A stretch of DNA of 62,389 bases from Clostridium sp. (GTDB lineage Bacteria; Bacillota; Clostridia; Acetivibrionales; Acetivibrionaceae), in assembly GCA_012517995.1 (NCBI GenBank), contig JAAYTS010000072.1:1-62389 (forward strand), read 5' to 3'. Of this stretch, positions 1 to 9,553 are shown one piece after another. The position numbers were made by a program, and so were the translations under genes. The number at the start of each line of letters is the position of its first letter. Within the stretch, counting starts at the first letter, position 1. The notes beneath the pieces are model-generated. The model worked only from the letters and a program-made list of their open reading frames with translations. It ran no database searches and was not told where the DNA came from.

Positions 1-2
1 AT

Positions 3-674
3 GGAAAGGGATTGGTTTTTGCCCCACTGGTGGGTTTAATTATTGGAATTATATTAACAGGCGTATATTATGGGTTGGAGCCTTTTTTTTCTTCTCAAGT
101 AATATTTGTATTTATAATAATAGCCTATATTATTTTAACTGGAGGAATTCATCTTGACGGTTTAGCAGATACATTTGATGGATTGTTTTCTGGAAAGTCA
201 AAAGAAAAAATTCTCGAAATAATGCGTGACAGCAGAATTGGAACTAATGGGGTATTAGCCATTGTGTGCTTATTGTTATTAAACTACAAATTATTTGTAT
301 CCTTGGATGTACAGGATGTAAAAGTGATTTTAATTTTATTTCCTGCCTCAGGGAGAATAGCTTCTTTAATAGGGGCGGGGGCATCTGGATATGCAAGAGA
401 AACCTGGGGACTTGGAAAATCATTCATTGATTTTTGTGGTCTAAAGGAAATTATTGCAGGTTCTATAATCTACATGCTGATATTTTATATTGCCCTTGGT
501 GTGGAAGGATTGATTATAGCAGCTGTTACAATTGTATTTCCATATATAATTTTAAAATTAATAATTAGAAAAATACAGGGTGCAACAGGAGATGTTTTAG
601 GCGCATTATGTGAGATAAATCAAACTTGCTTTCTTACATGTATTGTGCTTTTTAAAGGGGCAAATTTTATGTAA
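3..674 (+). CDS. cobS: Adenosylcobinamide-GDP ribazoletransferase (cobalamin synthase), 5' truncated by window edge
   Basis: CobS joins adenosylcobinamide-GDP to alpha-ribazole in the last steps of the cobalamin nucleotide loop and is an integral membrane enzyme. The visible part keeps the family's landmarks: GGIHLDGLADTFDG, a metal-binding acidic patch, then DSRIGTNGV, and several hydrophobic segments. The reading frame is open to the window edge, with GKG before LVFAPLVGL. The TTG at position 12 is therefore internal, and the gene begins upstream. About 35-40 N-terminal residues are missing compared with the usual length of roughly 250. Other cob genes, if linked, lie to the left. Transcription ends at the hairpin at 696-750. 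Recognition is confident; only the missing start is uncertain. Confidence 0.9.
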   Translation, partial: GKGLVFAPLVGLIIGIILTGVYYGLEPFFSSQVIFVFIIIAYIILTGGIHLDGLADTFDGLFSGKSKEKILEIMRDSRIGTNGVLAIVCLLLLNYKLFVSLDVQDVKVILILFPASGRIASLIGAGASGYARETWGLGKSFIDFCGLKEIIAGSIIYMLIFYIALGVEGLIIAAVTIVFPYIILKLIIRKIQGATGDVLGALCEINQTCFLTCIVLFKGANFM

Positions 675-695
675 GTCCATTAAAAAGAGCTAAAA

Positions 696-750
696 AAAAT
701 CACCTTTGATCTATAGCTTGTTTTAACCGCCAAAACCAAAAGGTGATTTT
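696..750. terminator. Bidirectional intrinsic terminator between cobS and the chemotaxis gene
   Basis: A perfect 12-bp inverted repeat, AAAATCACCTTT at 696-707 and AAAGGTGATTTT at 739-750, encloses a 31-nt loop. A-rich sequence precedes it and T-rich sequence follows, so it can end both the rightward cobS transcript and the leftward chemotaxis transcript. Confidence 0.8.
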
Positions 751-755
751 AAAAT

Positions 756-2006
756 TTATTTTCCGTACTCACTTAAATTATTATCAAGTTCATGAACTAG
801 TTGTTCAAGTCTGTTGGCAGATTCTCTTATGTTTTCTAAAGCTCTGAGTTCATGTTCGGTGGTAGCTGCAACTTCTTGGCTTGCTGCTGCAGTTTCTTCT
901 GAAACGGATGAAATGTTTTCAATTGCGGTGTTAACCTGCAGTTTATCATTTTGCATTTTATTAACTGACTGATTAACATCATTAATTTTTTCTATAATGT
1001 AGTTTATTGCATTGGCTATATTATTAAAAGCATTGCCTGTTTTATTAACTGCCTCATTTTGTTCTTGAGAAACTTTTTTCATAGTTTCCATAGATTTTAT
1101 TGCCAGGCTGGATTCTTCCTGTATGCTCTGCATTAGAAGGCTTATTTCCTCTGTAGATTTTCTACTTTGATCTGCAAGTTTCCGTACTTCTTCAGCAACA
1201 ACAGCAAAACCCTTTCCGGCCTCTCCAGCCCTTGCAGCTTCAATTGCAGCATTTAAAGCTAAAAGGTTTGTTTGTTCTGCTATATTTTCAATGGATTCAA
1301 CAAAAAGTCCGATATCTTGAGTTGTATTTGTGAGTTTTTTAATTACTGCAAATATTTTTTCTGCAGTATCGGAGTTTTCCTTTGACTTGTCCCTAAGTAT
1401 ATTTACAGAATCTAAACCTATATTATTTAATTCTGTTATTTTTCTTGTTTCTTCAGTAATTCCAGAATAACTTTCATACACAGAATCAATTTGCTCAGAA
1501 AGGTTGTCCACCATTTCAACACCTTTTTGTGCTTGTGATGCTTGGTCTGATGCTCCCTTAGCAATGTCATCCATTGTCTTGGCGATGTCATCCATTGCTA
1601 ATGTGGCTTGTTCGGTACTAGCACTTACAGTTTGTGTTGCAGCTATTATTGATTTTGACAGATGGTTGAAATTATCAATTAAAAGCTGAACACTTTTAAA
1701 GGCTTCTTTTACAGATATGGCAGCAGACTTTAATATGAATTTTTCATAGTTTTCAAAGGAATGAGAAAAATCATTTTGTTTTCTTGCTAAATCTACCTCA
1801 CTTTCAAATTGTTTTATAATCTTTTTAAATATGAAATAAGATACAGACATAATTCCAGATATGCATATAGCGTTTCCAATAAAAAACACAATTGATGTGA
1901 TCCAATTTTTTGTTATAATCCCTGATATAATACTAAACAATATAGAAATTAACAATATCGCCAGTATAAATACCTGCTTTGGCTTGCTTTTGAAAAATTT
2001 TTTCAT
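756..2006 (-). CDS. Methyl-accepting chemotaxis protein without an extracytoplasmic sensor domain
   Basis: This 416-residue membrane-anchored receptor would signal to CheA/CheW. Two hydrophobic segments (about residues 11-30 and 36-60) are separated by only a few residues, so there is no periplasmic ligand-binding domain. The rest is a long coiled coil ending in the MCP signalling hairpin, with the family motif [20 protein letters not shown] at about residues 247-266. Gln/Glu/Ala-rich stretches at about 120-150 and 365-385 ([22 protein letters not shown]) look like methylation helices. There is no HAMP that I can recognise. It probably senses a membrane or cytoplasmic state rather than an external ligand. 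It is monocistronic on the minus strand. A CheX-like phosphatase gene lies at 24.9 kb, but no other chemotaxis genes are in the window. Confidence 0.9.
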   Translation of the reverse strand: MKKFFKSKPKQVFILAILLISILFSIISGIITKNWITSIVFFIGNAICISGIMSVSYFIFKKIIKQFESEVDLARKQNDFSHSFENYEKFILKSAAISVKEAFKSVQLLIDNFNHLSKSIIAATQTVSASTEQATLAMDDIAKTMDDIAKGASDQASQAQKGVEMVDNLSEQIDSVYESYSGITEETRKITELNNIGLDSVNILRDKSKENSDTAEKIFAVIKKLTNTTQDIGLFVESIENIAEQTNLLALNAAIEAARAGEAGKGFAVVAEEVRKLADQSRKSTEEISLLMQSIQEESSLAIKSMETMKKVSQEQNEAVNKTGNAFNNIANAINYIIEKINDVNQSVNKMQNDKLQVNTAIENISSVSEETAAASQEVAATTEHELRALENIRESANRLEQLVHELDNNLSEYGK

Positions 2007-2192
2007 ATTTTTCCCTCCAGCTTAGATATATAGAACAGAAAGAATTAAAGTGTAAAAACAGATTAGTTTTATGATATTGCTACTTATTATATTTCTATAA
2101 AAACTTTAAAAATCCTTCTTTTTAATAATATTAGGCTTGGTAAATATATCCTTAAAGATTATGATTGGCAAAAGTACTCTGTATTAAAGTAG

Positions 2193-2224
2193 TTGACATG
2201 GTTTGCATAATTGTATACAATTAT
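2193..2224 (+). promoter_or_regulatory. Sigma-A promoter with an 18-bp palindromic operator over the -10
   Basis: TTGACA (2193-2198), a 17-bp spacer and TACAAT (2216-2221) make a near-consensus promoter. The -10 is embedded in a perfect 18-bp palindrome, ATAATTGTATACAATTAT (2207-2224). Its core TTGTATACAA resembles operators of FadR-subfamily GntR repressors, which bind GT(N)AC half-sites around a centre; that match is family knowledge and no such regulator is encoded here. The promoter faces Re-citrate synthase and would give a leader of about 125 nt. The rest of the 2007-2352 intergenic region is AT-rich with no gene. Confidence 0.65.
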
Positions 2225-2352
2225 ACGGGAATACTAGCATAAGACATTTTACGCTTTTTTATTACTATATTATCAAGAATATCAAGAATAATCCAAATCG
2301 CAATTGTATTTACATGGTTCATGGGAAGGGGTTTTTCTAAGGGGGTTAATTT

Positions 2353-3723
2353 ATGATAAAATTTAACAAAAAGACCAATACACTTGAGCAAACAAAATAT
2401 AAACATTCGCTTCAAGATGTTAAAGAGCCTAATCTTTACAGAGATATATTTAATTATGATGAGATACCAAAATGTACATTTAACCATAGAAAGGTTCCAA
2501 TGCGGCCAGCAGATGAAATATGGATAACTGATACTACATTTAGAGACGGGCAGCAGGCCAGGGCACCTTACACTGTAGATCAAATACTTCATTTGTTCGA
2601 TCTTATTCATAAATTAGGAGGTCCTAAAGGACTAATCCGTCAGTGTGAGTTTTTTTTGTATAGTGACAGAGATAAAGAGGCAGTATATAAATGTCAGGAA
2701 AGAGGCTATAAATACCCTGAGGTTACAAGCTGGATAAGAGCAACAAAAGCTGATTTTAAACTTGCCAAAGATATGGGTATGAAAGAAAGCGGAATCTTGG
2801 TAAGTTGTTCAGACTATCATATTTTTAAAAAGCTTAATATGACAAGAAAACAGGCACTGGAACACTACCTTAATATTATTAAAAGTGCAATAGATGTTGG
2901 CATTAGACCAAGATGTCATTTTGAAGACATTACCAGAGCTGATTTTTATGGTTTTATAGTTCCTTTTGCTTTAGAATTAAAAAAGCTTATGGAAGAGAGT
3001 AAAATACCAATAAAAATAAGAGCTTGTGATACTTTAGGATATGGGGTTCCTTACCCAGGAGCAGCTCTGCCAAGAAGTGTCCCAGGTATTATTTATGGAT
3101 TAAATCACTATGCAGGTTTTCCAAGTGAGCTTATAGAATGGCATGGACATAATGATTTTTATAAAGCAGTAATCAATTCAGCCACAGCATGGCTATATGG
3201 TGCTTCAAGTGTAAACTGTTCATTATTAGGGATTGGAGAGAGAACAGGAAATACCCCTTTAGAAGCTATGGTTATAGAGTATGCCCAATTAAGAGGAACT
3301 ACTGATGGAATGGACACTACTGTTATAACAGAAATTGCAGAGTATTACGAAAAAGAGATTGGTTATCATATACCTTCAAGGACGCCATTTGTAGGAAAAT
3401 ACTTTAATGTTACAAGGGCAGGCATACATGCAGATGGACTATTAAAAGATGAAGAAATTTATAATATTTTTGATACAGCAAAACTTCTTAACAGACCTGT
3501 AGGTGTAGCAGTGAATCAGACTTCTGGTCTTGCAGGTATTGCTCACTGGATTAACAGCTATTTTGCCCTTGAAGGTGATAAAAGAATTGATAAAAAAGAT
3601 AAAAGAGTGATAAAAATAAAAGAATGGGTGGACCAGCAGTATATAAATGGCCGGGTTACTTCAATAGGAGATGAAGAATTAGAAGAGGTTATACATAATC
3701 TTGCTCCTGATATTTTTGACTAG
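2353..3723 (+). CDS. Re-type citrate synthase (DRE-TIM metallolyase family)
   Basis: This enzyme condenses oxaloacetate with acetyl-CoA to citrate on the opposite face from ordinary citrate synthase. It belongs to the isopropylmalate/homocitrate synthase superfamily and is not homologous to GltA. The 456-residue protein shows the metallolyase signatures DTTFRDGQQ (about residues 60-68) and HGHNDF (about 264-269). Its long N-terminal extension and its length match the Clostridium kluyveri type of Re-citrate synthase. The ATG at 2353 follows AAGGGGG. An aconitase gene 80 nt downstream supports a citrate rather than homocitrate product, since it would feed 2-oxoglutarate and glutamate synthesis. 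Isocitrate dehydrogenase is not in the window. Homocitrate or methylcitrate synthase activity is the alternative that sequence alone cannot exclude. Confidence 0.82.
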   Translation: MIKFNKKTNTLEQTKYKHSLQDVKEPNLYRDIFNYDEIPKCTFNHRKVPMRPADEIWITDTTFRDGQQARAPYTVDQILHLFDLIHKLGGPKGLIRQCEFFLYSDRDKEAVYKCQERGYKYPEVTSWIRATKADFKLAKDMGMKESGILVSCSDYHIFKKLNMTRKQALEHYLNIIKSAIDVGIRPRCHFEDITRADFYGFIVPFALELKKLMEESKIPIKIRACDTLGYGVPYPGAALPRSVPGIIYGLNHYAGFPSELIEWHGHNDFYKAVINSATAWLYGASSVNCSLLGIGERTGNTPLEAMVIEYAQLRGTTDGMDTTVITEIAEYYEKEIGYHIPSRTPFVGKYFNVTRAGIHADGLLKDEEIYNIFDTAKLLNRPVGVAVNQTSGLAGIAHWINSYFALEGDKRIDKKDKRVIKIKEWVDQQYINGRVTSIGDEELEEVIHNLAPDIFD

Positions 3724-3803
3724 GCTTTATAATACTTTATTTTTAAAGAAAATTTTTTAAAATATTAGCATATTATAAAAAAATATAAAGAGGGGATAAA
3801 TTT

Positions 3804-5732
3804 ATGGGACTTAATTTAGCACAAAAAATAATCAAAGAACATTTAATAAGTGGAGAAATGGTGGCAGGAAATGAGATATCTATAAGGATTGATCAAACCT
3901 TAACTCAGGACTCTACTGGCACAATGGCCTATTTGCAATTTGAAGCTATGGGGATACCAAGGGTAAAAACTAAAAAATCAGTTGCATATATTGATCACAA
4001 TACCCTGCAGGCTGGATTTGAAAATGCAGATGACCATAAATATATACAAACAGTGACATCAAAGCATGGTGTGTATTTTTCAAGACCTGGAAATGGTATC
4101 TGTCACCAAGTACATTTAGAGAGATTTGGTATTCCTGGTATGACACTTTTAGGCTCTGACAGCCACACTCCCACAGCTGGTGGATTGGGTATGCTTGCCA
4201 TTGGTGCAGGTGGCTTAGACGTTGCAGTTGCAATGGGTGGGGGACCATACTATCTTACAATGCCAAAGGTTTGCAAAGTAATTTTAAAAGGCAAATTAAG
4301 ACCTTGGGTAAGTGCAAAGGATATAATTTTAGAGGTTTTAAGAATTCTAACTGTAAAGGGCGGAGTTGGCAAAGTAATTGAATATGCAGGAGAAGGCATC
4401 AAAAGTCTAACTGTGCCAGAGCGTGCTACCATTACCAATATGGGAGCAGAGCTTGGAGCAACCACTTCTATTTTCCCAAGTGATGAAATGACAAGGGAAT
4501 TTTTAAAGGCACAGGGAAGAGAAGAGGACTGGGTGGAACTAAAGCCTGATGCTGACGCTTTATATGATGAAGAAATAGAAATAGATTTGAGCAGTCTAGA
4601 GCCTTTAGCAGCAAAGCCTCACAGTCCAGATAATGTTGAAAAGGTTAAAGATATAGGAAAAATTAAAGTTGATCAGGTTGCTATAGGAAGCTGTACAAAC
4701 TCTTCTTTTATGGACATGATGAAAGTCGCAAAAATATTAAAAGGCAAAACTGTTCATCCTGATGTAAGCCTTGTAATTGCACCAGGTTCTAAACAAGTGC
4801 TTACTATGATTGCTAAAAATGGCGCTTTAGCAGATATGGTTGCAGCAGGAGCAAGAATTTTAGAAAGTGCATGTGGACCATGTATAGGTATGGGACAGGC
4901 GCCTAAAACCAATGCAGTATCACTTAGGACATTTAACAGAAATTTTGAAGGCAGAAGTGGTACAAGATCAGCTCAAGTTTACCTTGTAAGTCCAGAGGTG
5001 GCAGCTGCCAGTGCTATTGCCGGTGTGCTCACAAATCCAGAAGAATTAGGAGAGGCACCAGATGTTAAAATGCCTTCAGAATTTATTGCAGATGATAATA
5101 TGATTGTGGCACCAGCACCAGAAGGGGAAGAAGTTGAAGTTGTCAGAGGTCCTAATATAAAGCCATTTCCACTAAATAAGGAATTGGAAAATGAGATTGG
5201 AGGCAAAATTCTTATAAAAGTAGAAGATAATATAACTACCGACCATATTATGCCATCAAATGCAAAGCTATTGCCATATAGATCAAATATTCCTTATCTT
5301 GCAGAGTACTGTCTGACACCATGTGACCCTGATTTTCCTAAAAGAGCAAAGGAAAACAATGGAGGCTTTATTGTAGGGGGTTCTAATTACGGTCAAGGCT
5401 CCAGCAGAGAACATGCTGCACTTGCACCACTTCAATTAGGAGTAAAAGGAGTTATAGCAAAGTCATTTGCAAGGATTCACATGGCCAACTTAATAAACTC
5501 TGGCATTATTCCTATGACTTTTGAAAATGAAGGGGATTATGATGAAATAGATATGGGAGATGAAATTGTCATTGAAAATATTATAGAACAAATTAAAAGT
5601 GGCAATAGATTAATTGTGAAGAACAAAACAAAAAACAAAGACATACCAGTTAATGTAAGTTTATCTGAAAGACAGGTAGAAATTATATTAACAGGTGGAC
5701 TTATTAATTATACAAAGAAGCAAAATAAGTAA
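3804..5732 (+). CDS. acn: Aconitate hydratase, 4Fe-4S enzyme
   Basis: Converts citrate to isocitrate through cis-aconitate. At 642 residues it is the compact bacterial type, shorter than the roughly 900-residue AcnA. The three cluster ligands are visible: Cys297 in SCTNSS, and Cys357 and Cys360 in ACGPCIG. The swivel domain follows at about residues 475-640, with the substrate-binding loop SNYGQGSSREHAAL. The start at 3804 has AGAGGGG spaced about 7 nt. It follows Re-citrate synthase and is probably cotranscribed from the 2193 promoter. A strong hairpin at 5756-5803 ends the unit. Related 3-isopropylmalate dehydratases have separate large and small subunits, whereas here both parts are in one chain, so aconitase is preferred. 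Confidence 0.9.
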   Translation: MGLNLAQKIIKEHLISGEMVAGNEISIRIDQTLTQDSTGTMAYLQFEAMGIPRVKTKKSVAYIDHNTLQAGFENADDHKYIQTVTSKHGVYFSRPGNGICHQVHLERFGIPGMTLLGSDSHTPTAGGLGMLAIGAGGLDVAVAMGGGPYYLTMPKVCKVILKGKLRPWVSAKDIILEVLRILTVKGGVGKVIEYAGEGIKSLTVPERATITNMGAELGATTSIFPSDEMTREFLKAQGREEDWVELKPDADALYDEEIEIDLSSLEPLAAKPHSPDNVEKVKDIGKIKVDQVAIGSCTNSSFMDMMKVAKILKGKTVHPDVSLVIAPGSKQVLTMIAKNGALADMVAAGARILESACGPCIGMGQAPKTNAVSLRTFNRNFEGRSGTRSAQVYLVSPEVAAASAIAGVLTNPEELGEAPDVKMPSEFIADDNMIVAPAPEGEEVEVVRGPNIKPFPLNKELENEIGGKILIKVEDNITTDHIMPSNAKLLPYRSNIPYLAEYCLTPCDPDFPKRAKENNGGFIVGGSNYGQGSSREHAALAPLQLGVKGVIAKSFARIHMANLINSGIIPMTFENEGDYDEIDMGDEIVIENIIEQIKSGNRLIVKNKTKNKDIPVNVSLSERQVEIILTGGLINYTKKQNK

Positions 5733-5755
5733 TTATGCTATAAAAAATTATTAAA

Positions 5756-5803
5756 AAGTCAAATAATAAAATTCTGTTTTAAAGGGATTTTATTATTTGA
5801 CTT
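5756..5803 (+). terminator. Intrinsic-type hairpin after aconitase
   Basis: Arms AAGTCAAATAATAAAAT (5756-5772) and ATTTTATTATTTGACTT (5787-5803) are perfectly complementary over 17 bp with a 14-nt loop. The downstream tract is only moderately T-rich. A possible upstream TTG start for the next gene lies inside the right arm and was therefore rejected. Confidence 0.7.
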
Positions 5804-5829
5804 ATTCTCTAAAAATGGGAGTTAGTAAT

Positions 5830-7194
5830 ATGAAAATTCCAGAAAAGTTTTTAAAAAAAATGAAGATGCTGTTAGAAGATGAAGAGTATAAATTATTTTT
5901 AAAGTCCTATGATTACCCTAGTTATCGTGGGCTTAGAGTAAATACTCTTAAAATAAGTGTTGAAGAGTTTTTGAAAATCTCTCCATTTAACTTAAAACCC
6001 ATTCCCTGGACAAAGGATGGGTTTTACTACTCAAAAGAGGAAAGTCCCGGAAAACACCCTTTTTATCATGCAGGTCTTTATTATATTCAAGAGCCTAGTG
6101 CCATGTTTCCGGGAGCTGTAATTGATGCCAAGCCAGGAGAATACATATTAGACCTTTGTGCCGCTCCAGGAGGGAAAAGCGTTCAAATAGCGGCAGGGAT
6201 GAAGGGAAGGGGGCTATTGGTGGCAAATGACATTAGCTCTGACAGGATAAAGGCATTGGTTAAGAATATAGAATTACTTGGTGTTACAAATTCAATAGTT
6301 ACAAATGATACACCTGAAAATCTTGCATCTAAATTTCCAGAGTTTTTTGATAAAATACTTGTTGATGCACCTTGTTCAGGAGAAGGAATGATTAGAAAAG
6401 ATGAAAATGCAGCAAAAAGCCTTGAAAAATTTGATTCTAATGTGTATCCTGGTATGCAAAGAGAGATTTTACAAAACGCCTACAAAATGCTAAAACCAGG
6501 TGGTCTATTGGTTTATTCAACTTGTACTTTCTCACCAGAGGAAAATGAAATGATAATAGACTGGTTTTTAGATAAATTTAGTGATTGCCAGCTTGTTGAC
6601 ATTGTTAAAGTAGGAGGCATTGAAAGTGGCAGACCTGGGTGGGCAGGTGGAAATAATGAGCTTTTAAAAACTGCAAGACTTTGGCCTCATAGATTAGAGG
6701 GGGAGGGACATTTTACTGCACTTATTAAAAAAACAGGTTGTATGGAAAAAGTGAGTGAGGGTAAAACAGAAGATATTAGGGAAGAAGAGCTTGAGTCCTT
6801 TTATAATTTTATAAATGAAAATATAGCCGGGGAAATAAAGGGTTTTTTTACTATTAAGAAAAATCATTTGTATATTTTGCCGGTAAAGACCCCTGATTTA
6901 TCAGGAATAAAAGTATCTAAATTTGGGTGGTACTTAGGAGAATTTAAAAGAGGAAGATTTGAACCGAGTCACTCATTTATAATGGCTCTTAAAAAAGAAA
7001 ATATTATAAACACTATAAATTTTCATTGTGATTCAATAGATATATCCAAGTATTTAAAAGGTGAAACGTTGATTATTGATGGTAAGAAGGGATATACTGG
7101 TGTAATGGTAAATGGATACGCTGTTGGATGGGCAAAACAAACAGGTAATATGCTAAAAAATCTTTATCCAAAAGGATGGAGGATGGTGACTTAA
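5830..7194 (+). CDS. 16S rRNA m5C methyltransferase, RsmF/RsmB-NOP2 family
   Basis: An S-adenosylmethionine-dependent RNA cytosine-C5 methyltransferase. Family motifs are clear: SAM-binding DLCAAPGGKS, VDAPCSGEGM with the proline-cysteine of motif IV, and YSTCTFSPEENE with the catalytic cysteine of motif VI. The C-terminal part (about residues 310-454) is the extra RsmF-type domain with a PUA-like end, so RsmF is the closest class; the exact rRNA position is inferred. I place the start at ATG 5830, preceded by GGGAG. An earlier in-frame TTG at 5797 lies in a terminator arm. The next gene begins 1 nt after the stop, which implies coupling with the pseudouridine synthase in an rRNA-modification unit. 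Confidence 0.88.
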   Translation: MKIPEKFLKKMKMLLEDEEYKLFLKSYDYPSYRGLRVNTLKISVEEFLKISPFNLKPIPWTKDGFYYSKEESPGKHPFYHAGLYYIQEPSAMFPGAVIDAKPGEYILDLCAAPGGKSVQIAAGMKGRGLLVANDISSDRIKALVKNIELLGVTNSIVTNDTPENLASKFPEFFDKILVDAPCSGEGMIRKDENAAKSLEKFDSNVYPGMQREILQNAYKMLKPGGLLVYSTCTFSPEENEMIIDWFLDKFSDCQLVDIVKVGGIESGRPGWAGGNNELLKTARLWPHRLEGEGHFTALIKKTGCMEKVSEGKTEDIREEELESFYNFINENIAGEIKGFFTIKKNHLYILPVKTPDLSGIKVSKFGWYLGEFKRGRFEPSHSFIMALKKENIINTINFHCDSIDISKYLKGETLIIDGKKGYTGVMVNGYAVGWAKQTGNMLKNLYPKGWRMVT

Positions 7195-7195
7195 T

Positions 7196-7936
7196 TTGCA
7201 GGGCACTCAAAGAGTGGATAAACTACTATCAAATTCTGGATTTGGAACCAGAAAAGAAGTTAAGAAATTAATTAAAAGTGGTGCAGTAAAAATTGATGGT
7301 GCAGTTGTAACAGATAGCGGTATGCATGTTAATCCATTAAACAGTTTAGTTGAAGTGGGTGGAGAAGTAGTAAAGTACCGGGAATATGTGTATGTTATGA
7401 TGAATAAGCCTAAAGGAGTAATATCTGCAACTTATGATAAAAAACATATGACAGTTGTGGATATCTTGCCTGATGAATACAAATGCTTTAACCTTTTTCC
7501 TGTAGGGAGATTGGATATAGATACTGAGGGGCTTTTGATACTGACAAATGACGGGCAGCTTGCCCATGAAATTTTGTCACCTAAGAAAAAGGTGCCTAAA
7601 AAATATTATGCTATTATTGAAGGAACAGTTACCAAAGAAGATGTTCAGTCTTTTAAAAAAGGTGTTGTATTAGAAGATGGGTACAAGACTCTTCCAGCAG
7701 ACTTAAACATATTAAGTTCAGAAGATATTTCCCATGTGGAAGTTGTAATTTATGAGGGAAAATTCCATCAGGTTAAAAGAATGTTTCAAGGGGTAAATAA
7801 AAAAGTTAAATATTTAAAAAGGACAGAGATGGGAAAACTGAAGCTAGACAGCACTCTTTTAAAAGGAGAGTGCAGAGAGTTATCTAAAAGTGAAGTGAAT
7901 TTACTTAAAATGACAAATCATTCTAATATAAATTAA
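7196..7936 (+). CDS. rRNA pseudouridine synthase, RsuA/RluB family
   Basis: Isomerises a specific uridine to pseudouridine in ribosomal RNA. It has an N-terminal S4-type RNA-binding domain (about residues 5-55: RVDKLLSNSGFGTRKEVKKL) followed by the RsuA catalytic core. The catalytic aspartate lies in VGRLDIDTEGLLILTNDG, and the conserved KKYYAII and EGKFHQVKRM motifs follow. At 246 residues it is typical for RsuA, which modifies 16S U516, but RluB/RluE-like targets cannot be excluded. The start is TTG at 7196, 12 nt after GGAGG that lies inside the end of the preceding gene. That spacing is long, and no better start is seen. Confidence 0.87.
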   Translation: MQGTQRVDKLLSNSGFGTRKEVKKLIKSGAVKIDGAVVTDSGMHVNPLNSLVEVGGEVVKYREYVYVMMNKPKGVISATYDKKHMTVVDILPDEYKCFNLFPVGRLDIDTEGLLILTNDGQLAHEILSPKKKVPKKYYAIIEGTVTKEDVQSFKKGVVLEDGYKTLPADLNILSSEDISHVEVVIYEGKFHQVKRMFQGVNKKVKYLKRTEMGKLKLDSTLLKGECRELSKSEVNLLKMTNHSNIN

Positions 7937-7992
7937 TCTAATGTGATATTATATAATATTGAAAATTTCCAAAAAGTAAAGAGGTAAGGATT

Positions 7993-9156
7993 ATGAATAA
8001 GCAGGCAATAAACAAATTAACTTTATTTTTGACAGGTCTTGAACAAAGGTATAAAGACAATATAGACTTTTTTAAAAATATAAGTTTTAAATTTAAATCT
8101 GGAAATAAGGAGTTTGCAGGAAAAGTTTGGGCAGATGCAGATGCATTGAAACTAAATTTTAACACCCAAACAGAAGAAATTAATATAGAAAAATTGTCAA
8201 AAAAAATATCCCAATATGCCAAAGATTATGATAGTTTAGCCTTTACATATGAGGAGAGAGGCACTACCATTGTTATAGAAGCTGATGATAAAAATGTTAA
8301 AATGAGAACTGAAAATTCTGATAAAGAAAGTGATTTTGCAAAAATACACAGTGATTCCCCTAAGATATCCAATAGAGATTATTATATAAAAGTGGGTCAG
8401 GCAGATGAACTTTTAAGAGAAATAGGCATTTTAGGATCCAATAATAAAGTTAAAAACAATATGATAAGAAAGTATAATCAAATTGATCATTTTGTTGAGC
8501 TTATTGATGATATAATAAAAGAACTATATAAAAAAAATGACTCAATAACTGTTTTAGATTGCGGATGTGGGAAATCATATCTTTTATTTGTTTTAAATTA
8601 TTACATAAAAGAAGTTTTGAAAAAACCTTGTTATTTTATAGGATTAGACTATTCAGATTCTGTAATAAAAGCTTCTAAAAAAACAGCTTCTAATTTAGGA
8701 TATAAAAATATGGAATTTAAAGTGACAGATATAAAAAATTATATACCTCAAAGAAAAATACATTTAGTTATTAGTTTACATGCATGTAATACTGCAACAG
8801 ACGAGGCTATTGCATTTGCAATTAACAACAATGTTGGGGCAATGGTAGCAGTTCCATGCTGCCAGCAGGAAATATTAAGTCAGTATTCTTTCATGCCCTT
8901 TGACAGCATAATAAAACATGGTGTTTTAAAGGCGCGTATGGCAGATATTCTCACTGATGGTATAAGAGCGCTCTTATTAGAAGCTTTAGGATATAAAGTT
9001 TCTGTAGTGGAGTATGTATCTCCTATTGATACACCTAAAAATCTTATGATAAGGGGGGAGAAAGTCCAAGAGAAAAACAATAAAATGCTAGAGGAATATA
9101 GAAATCTAAAGAAAATGTTAAATATTGAACCTACTTTAGAGAAGCTGATTTTATAA
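7993..9156 (+). CDS. Class I SAM-dependent methyltransferase, target unknown
   Basis: A 387-residue protein. The central part carries a SAM-binding motif, VLDCGCGKSYLLF (about residues 191-203), an acidic loop FIGLDYSDSVI, and a later block SLHACNTATDEAIAFA with VAVPCCQQE. That last combination resembles the Methyltransf_32 group (METTL25/RRNAD1-like proteins), whose substrates are mostly uncharacterised. The N-terminal 150 residues have no recognisable domain and are rich in Lys and Asp. It follows two rRNA-modifying genes in the same direction with a 56-nt gap, so an RNA substrate is a fair guess, but only a guess. The ribosome-binding site is AAGAGG before ATG 7993. Confidence 0.7.
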   Translation: MNKQAINKLTLFLTGLEQRYKDNIDFFKNISFKFKSGNKEFAGKVWADADALKLNFNTQTEEINIEKLSKKISQYAKDYDSLAFTYEERGTTIVIEADDKNVKMRTENSDKESDFAKIHSDSPKISNRDYYIKVGQADELLREIGILGSNNKVKNNMIRKYNQIDHFVELIDDIIKELYKKNDSITVLDCGCGKSYLLFVLNYYIKEVLKKPCYFIGLDYSDSVIKASKKTASNLGYKNMEFKVTDIKNYIPQRKIHLVISLHACNTATDEAIAFAINNNVGAMVAVPCCQQEILSQYSFMPFDSIIKHGVLKARMADILTDGIRALLLEALGYKVSVVEYVSPIDTPKNLMIRGEKVQEKNNKMLEEYRNLKKMLNIEPTLEKLIL

Positions 9157-9553
9157 AAAATGTGCATCTTTTATGTTGGGAACTTTTAGATTTTACTTTT
9201 AATTGGTTGACTAGCAGTAGTTTTTTTTGTAAAATGGTTTTAGATATAAATTCAAAGTGTTATTAAAGCATGTAAAATTAGCTAATTATTTCATTATTTT
9301 AATGAAAATAAATTCATTTTAATAAAAAAAGTCAACCTGCTATTAACTTTTTTGCATTAAGCTCCGATTAATTATGATAGAATGGTTTTGATTAAGTTTG
9401 TAATTTTACGAACTTTTAACAAAATACCAATGTGTATGGTAATCTAGTTTAATTTATCAATTGAGAAAGTGAATAGGATTAAATTTAGCTGTATTAATAA
9501 AATATACGAAGTAGTGTTTTTATTACTAAAATCAAAAATAAGAGGTGATTATC
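9157..9553. other. 397-bp intergenic region with a candidate promoter
   Basis: No open frame with a ribosome-binding site is seen. TTGACT (9207-9212), a 17-bp spacer and TAAAAT (9230-9235) form a plausible sigma-A promoter for the CBM25-like gene, with a leader of about 310 nt. The leader is very AT-rich and I see no known riboswitch fold in it. Confidence 0.35.

Noticed and set aside
2353..3723. Homocitrate or isopropylmalate synthase
   Set aside because: Length and N-terminus fit the Re-citrate synthase type, and the partner gene is aconitase, not leuCD or lysine-pathway genes.
5797..5829. Upstream TTG start for the rRNA methyltransferase
   Set aside because: Lies in the right arm of the aconitase terminator; ATG 5830 has a ribosome-binding site.
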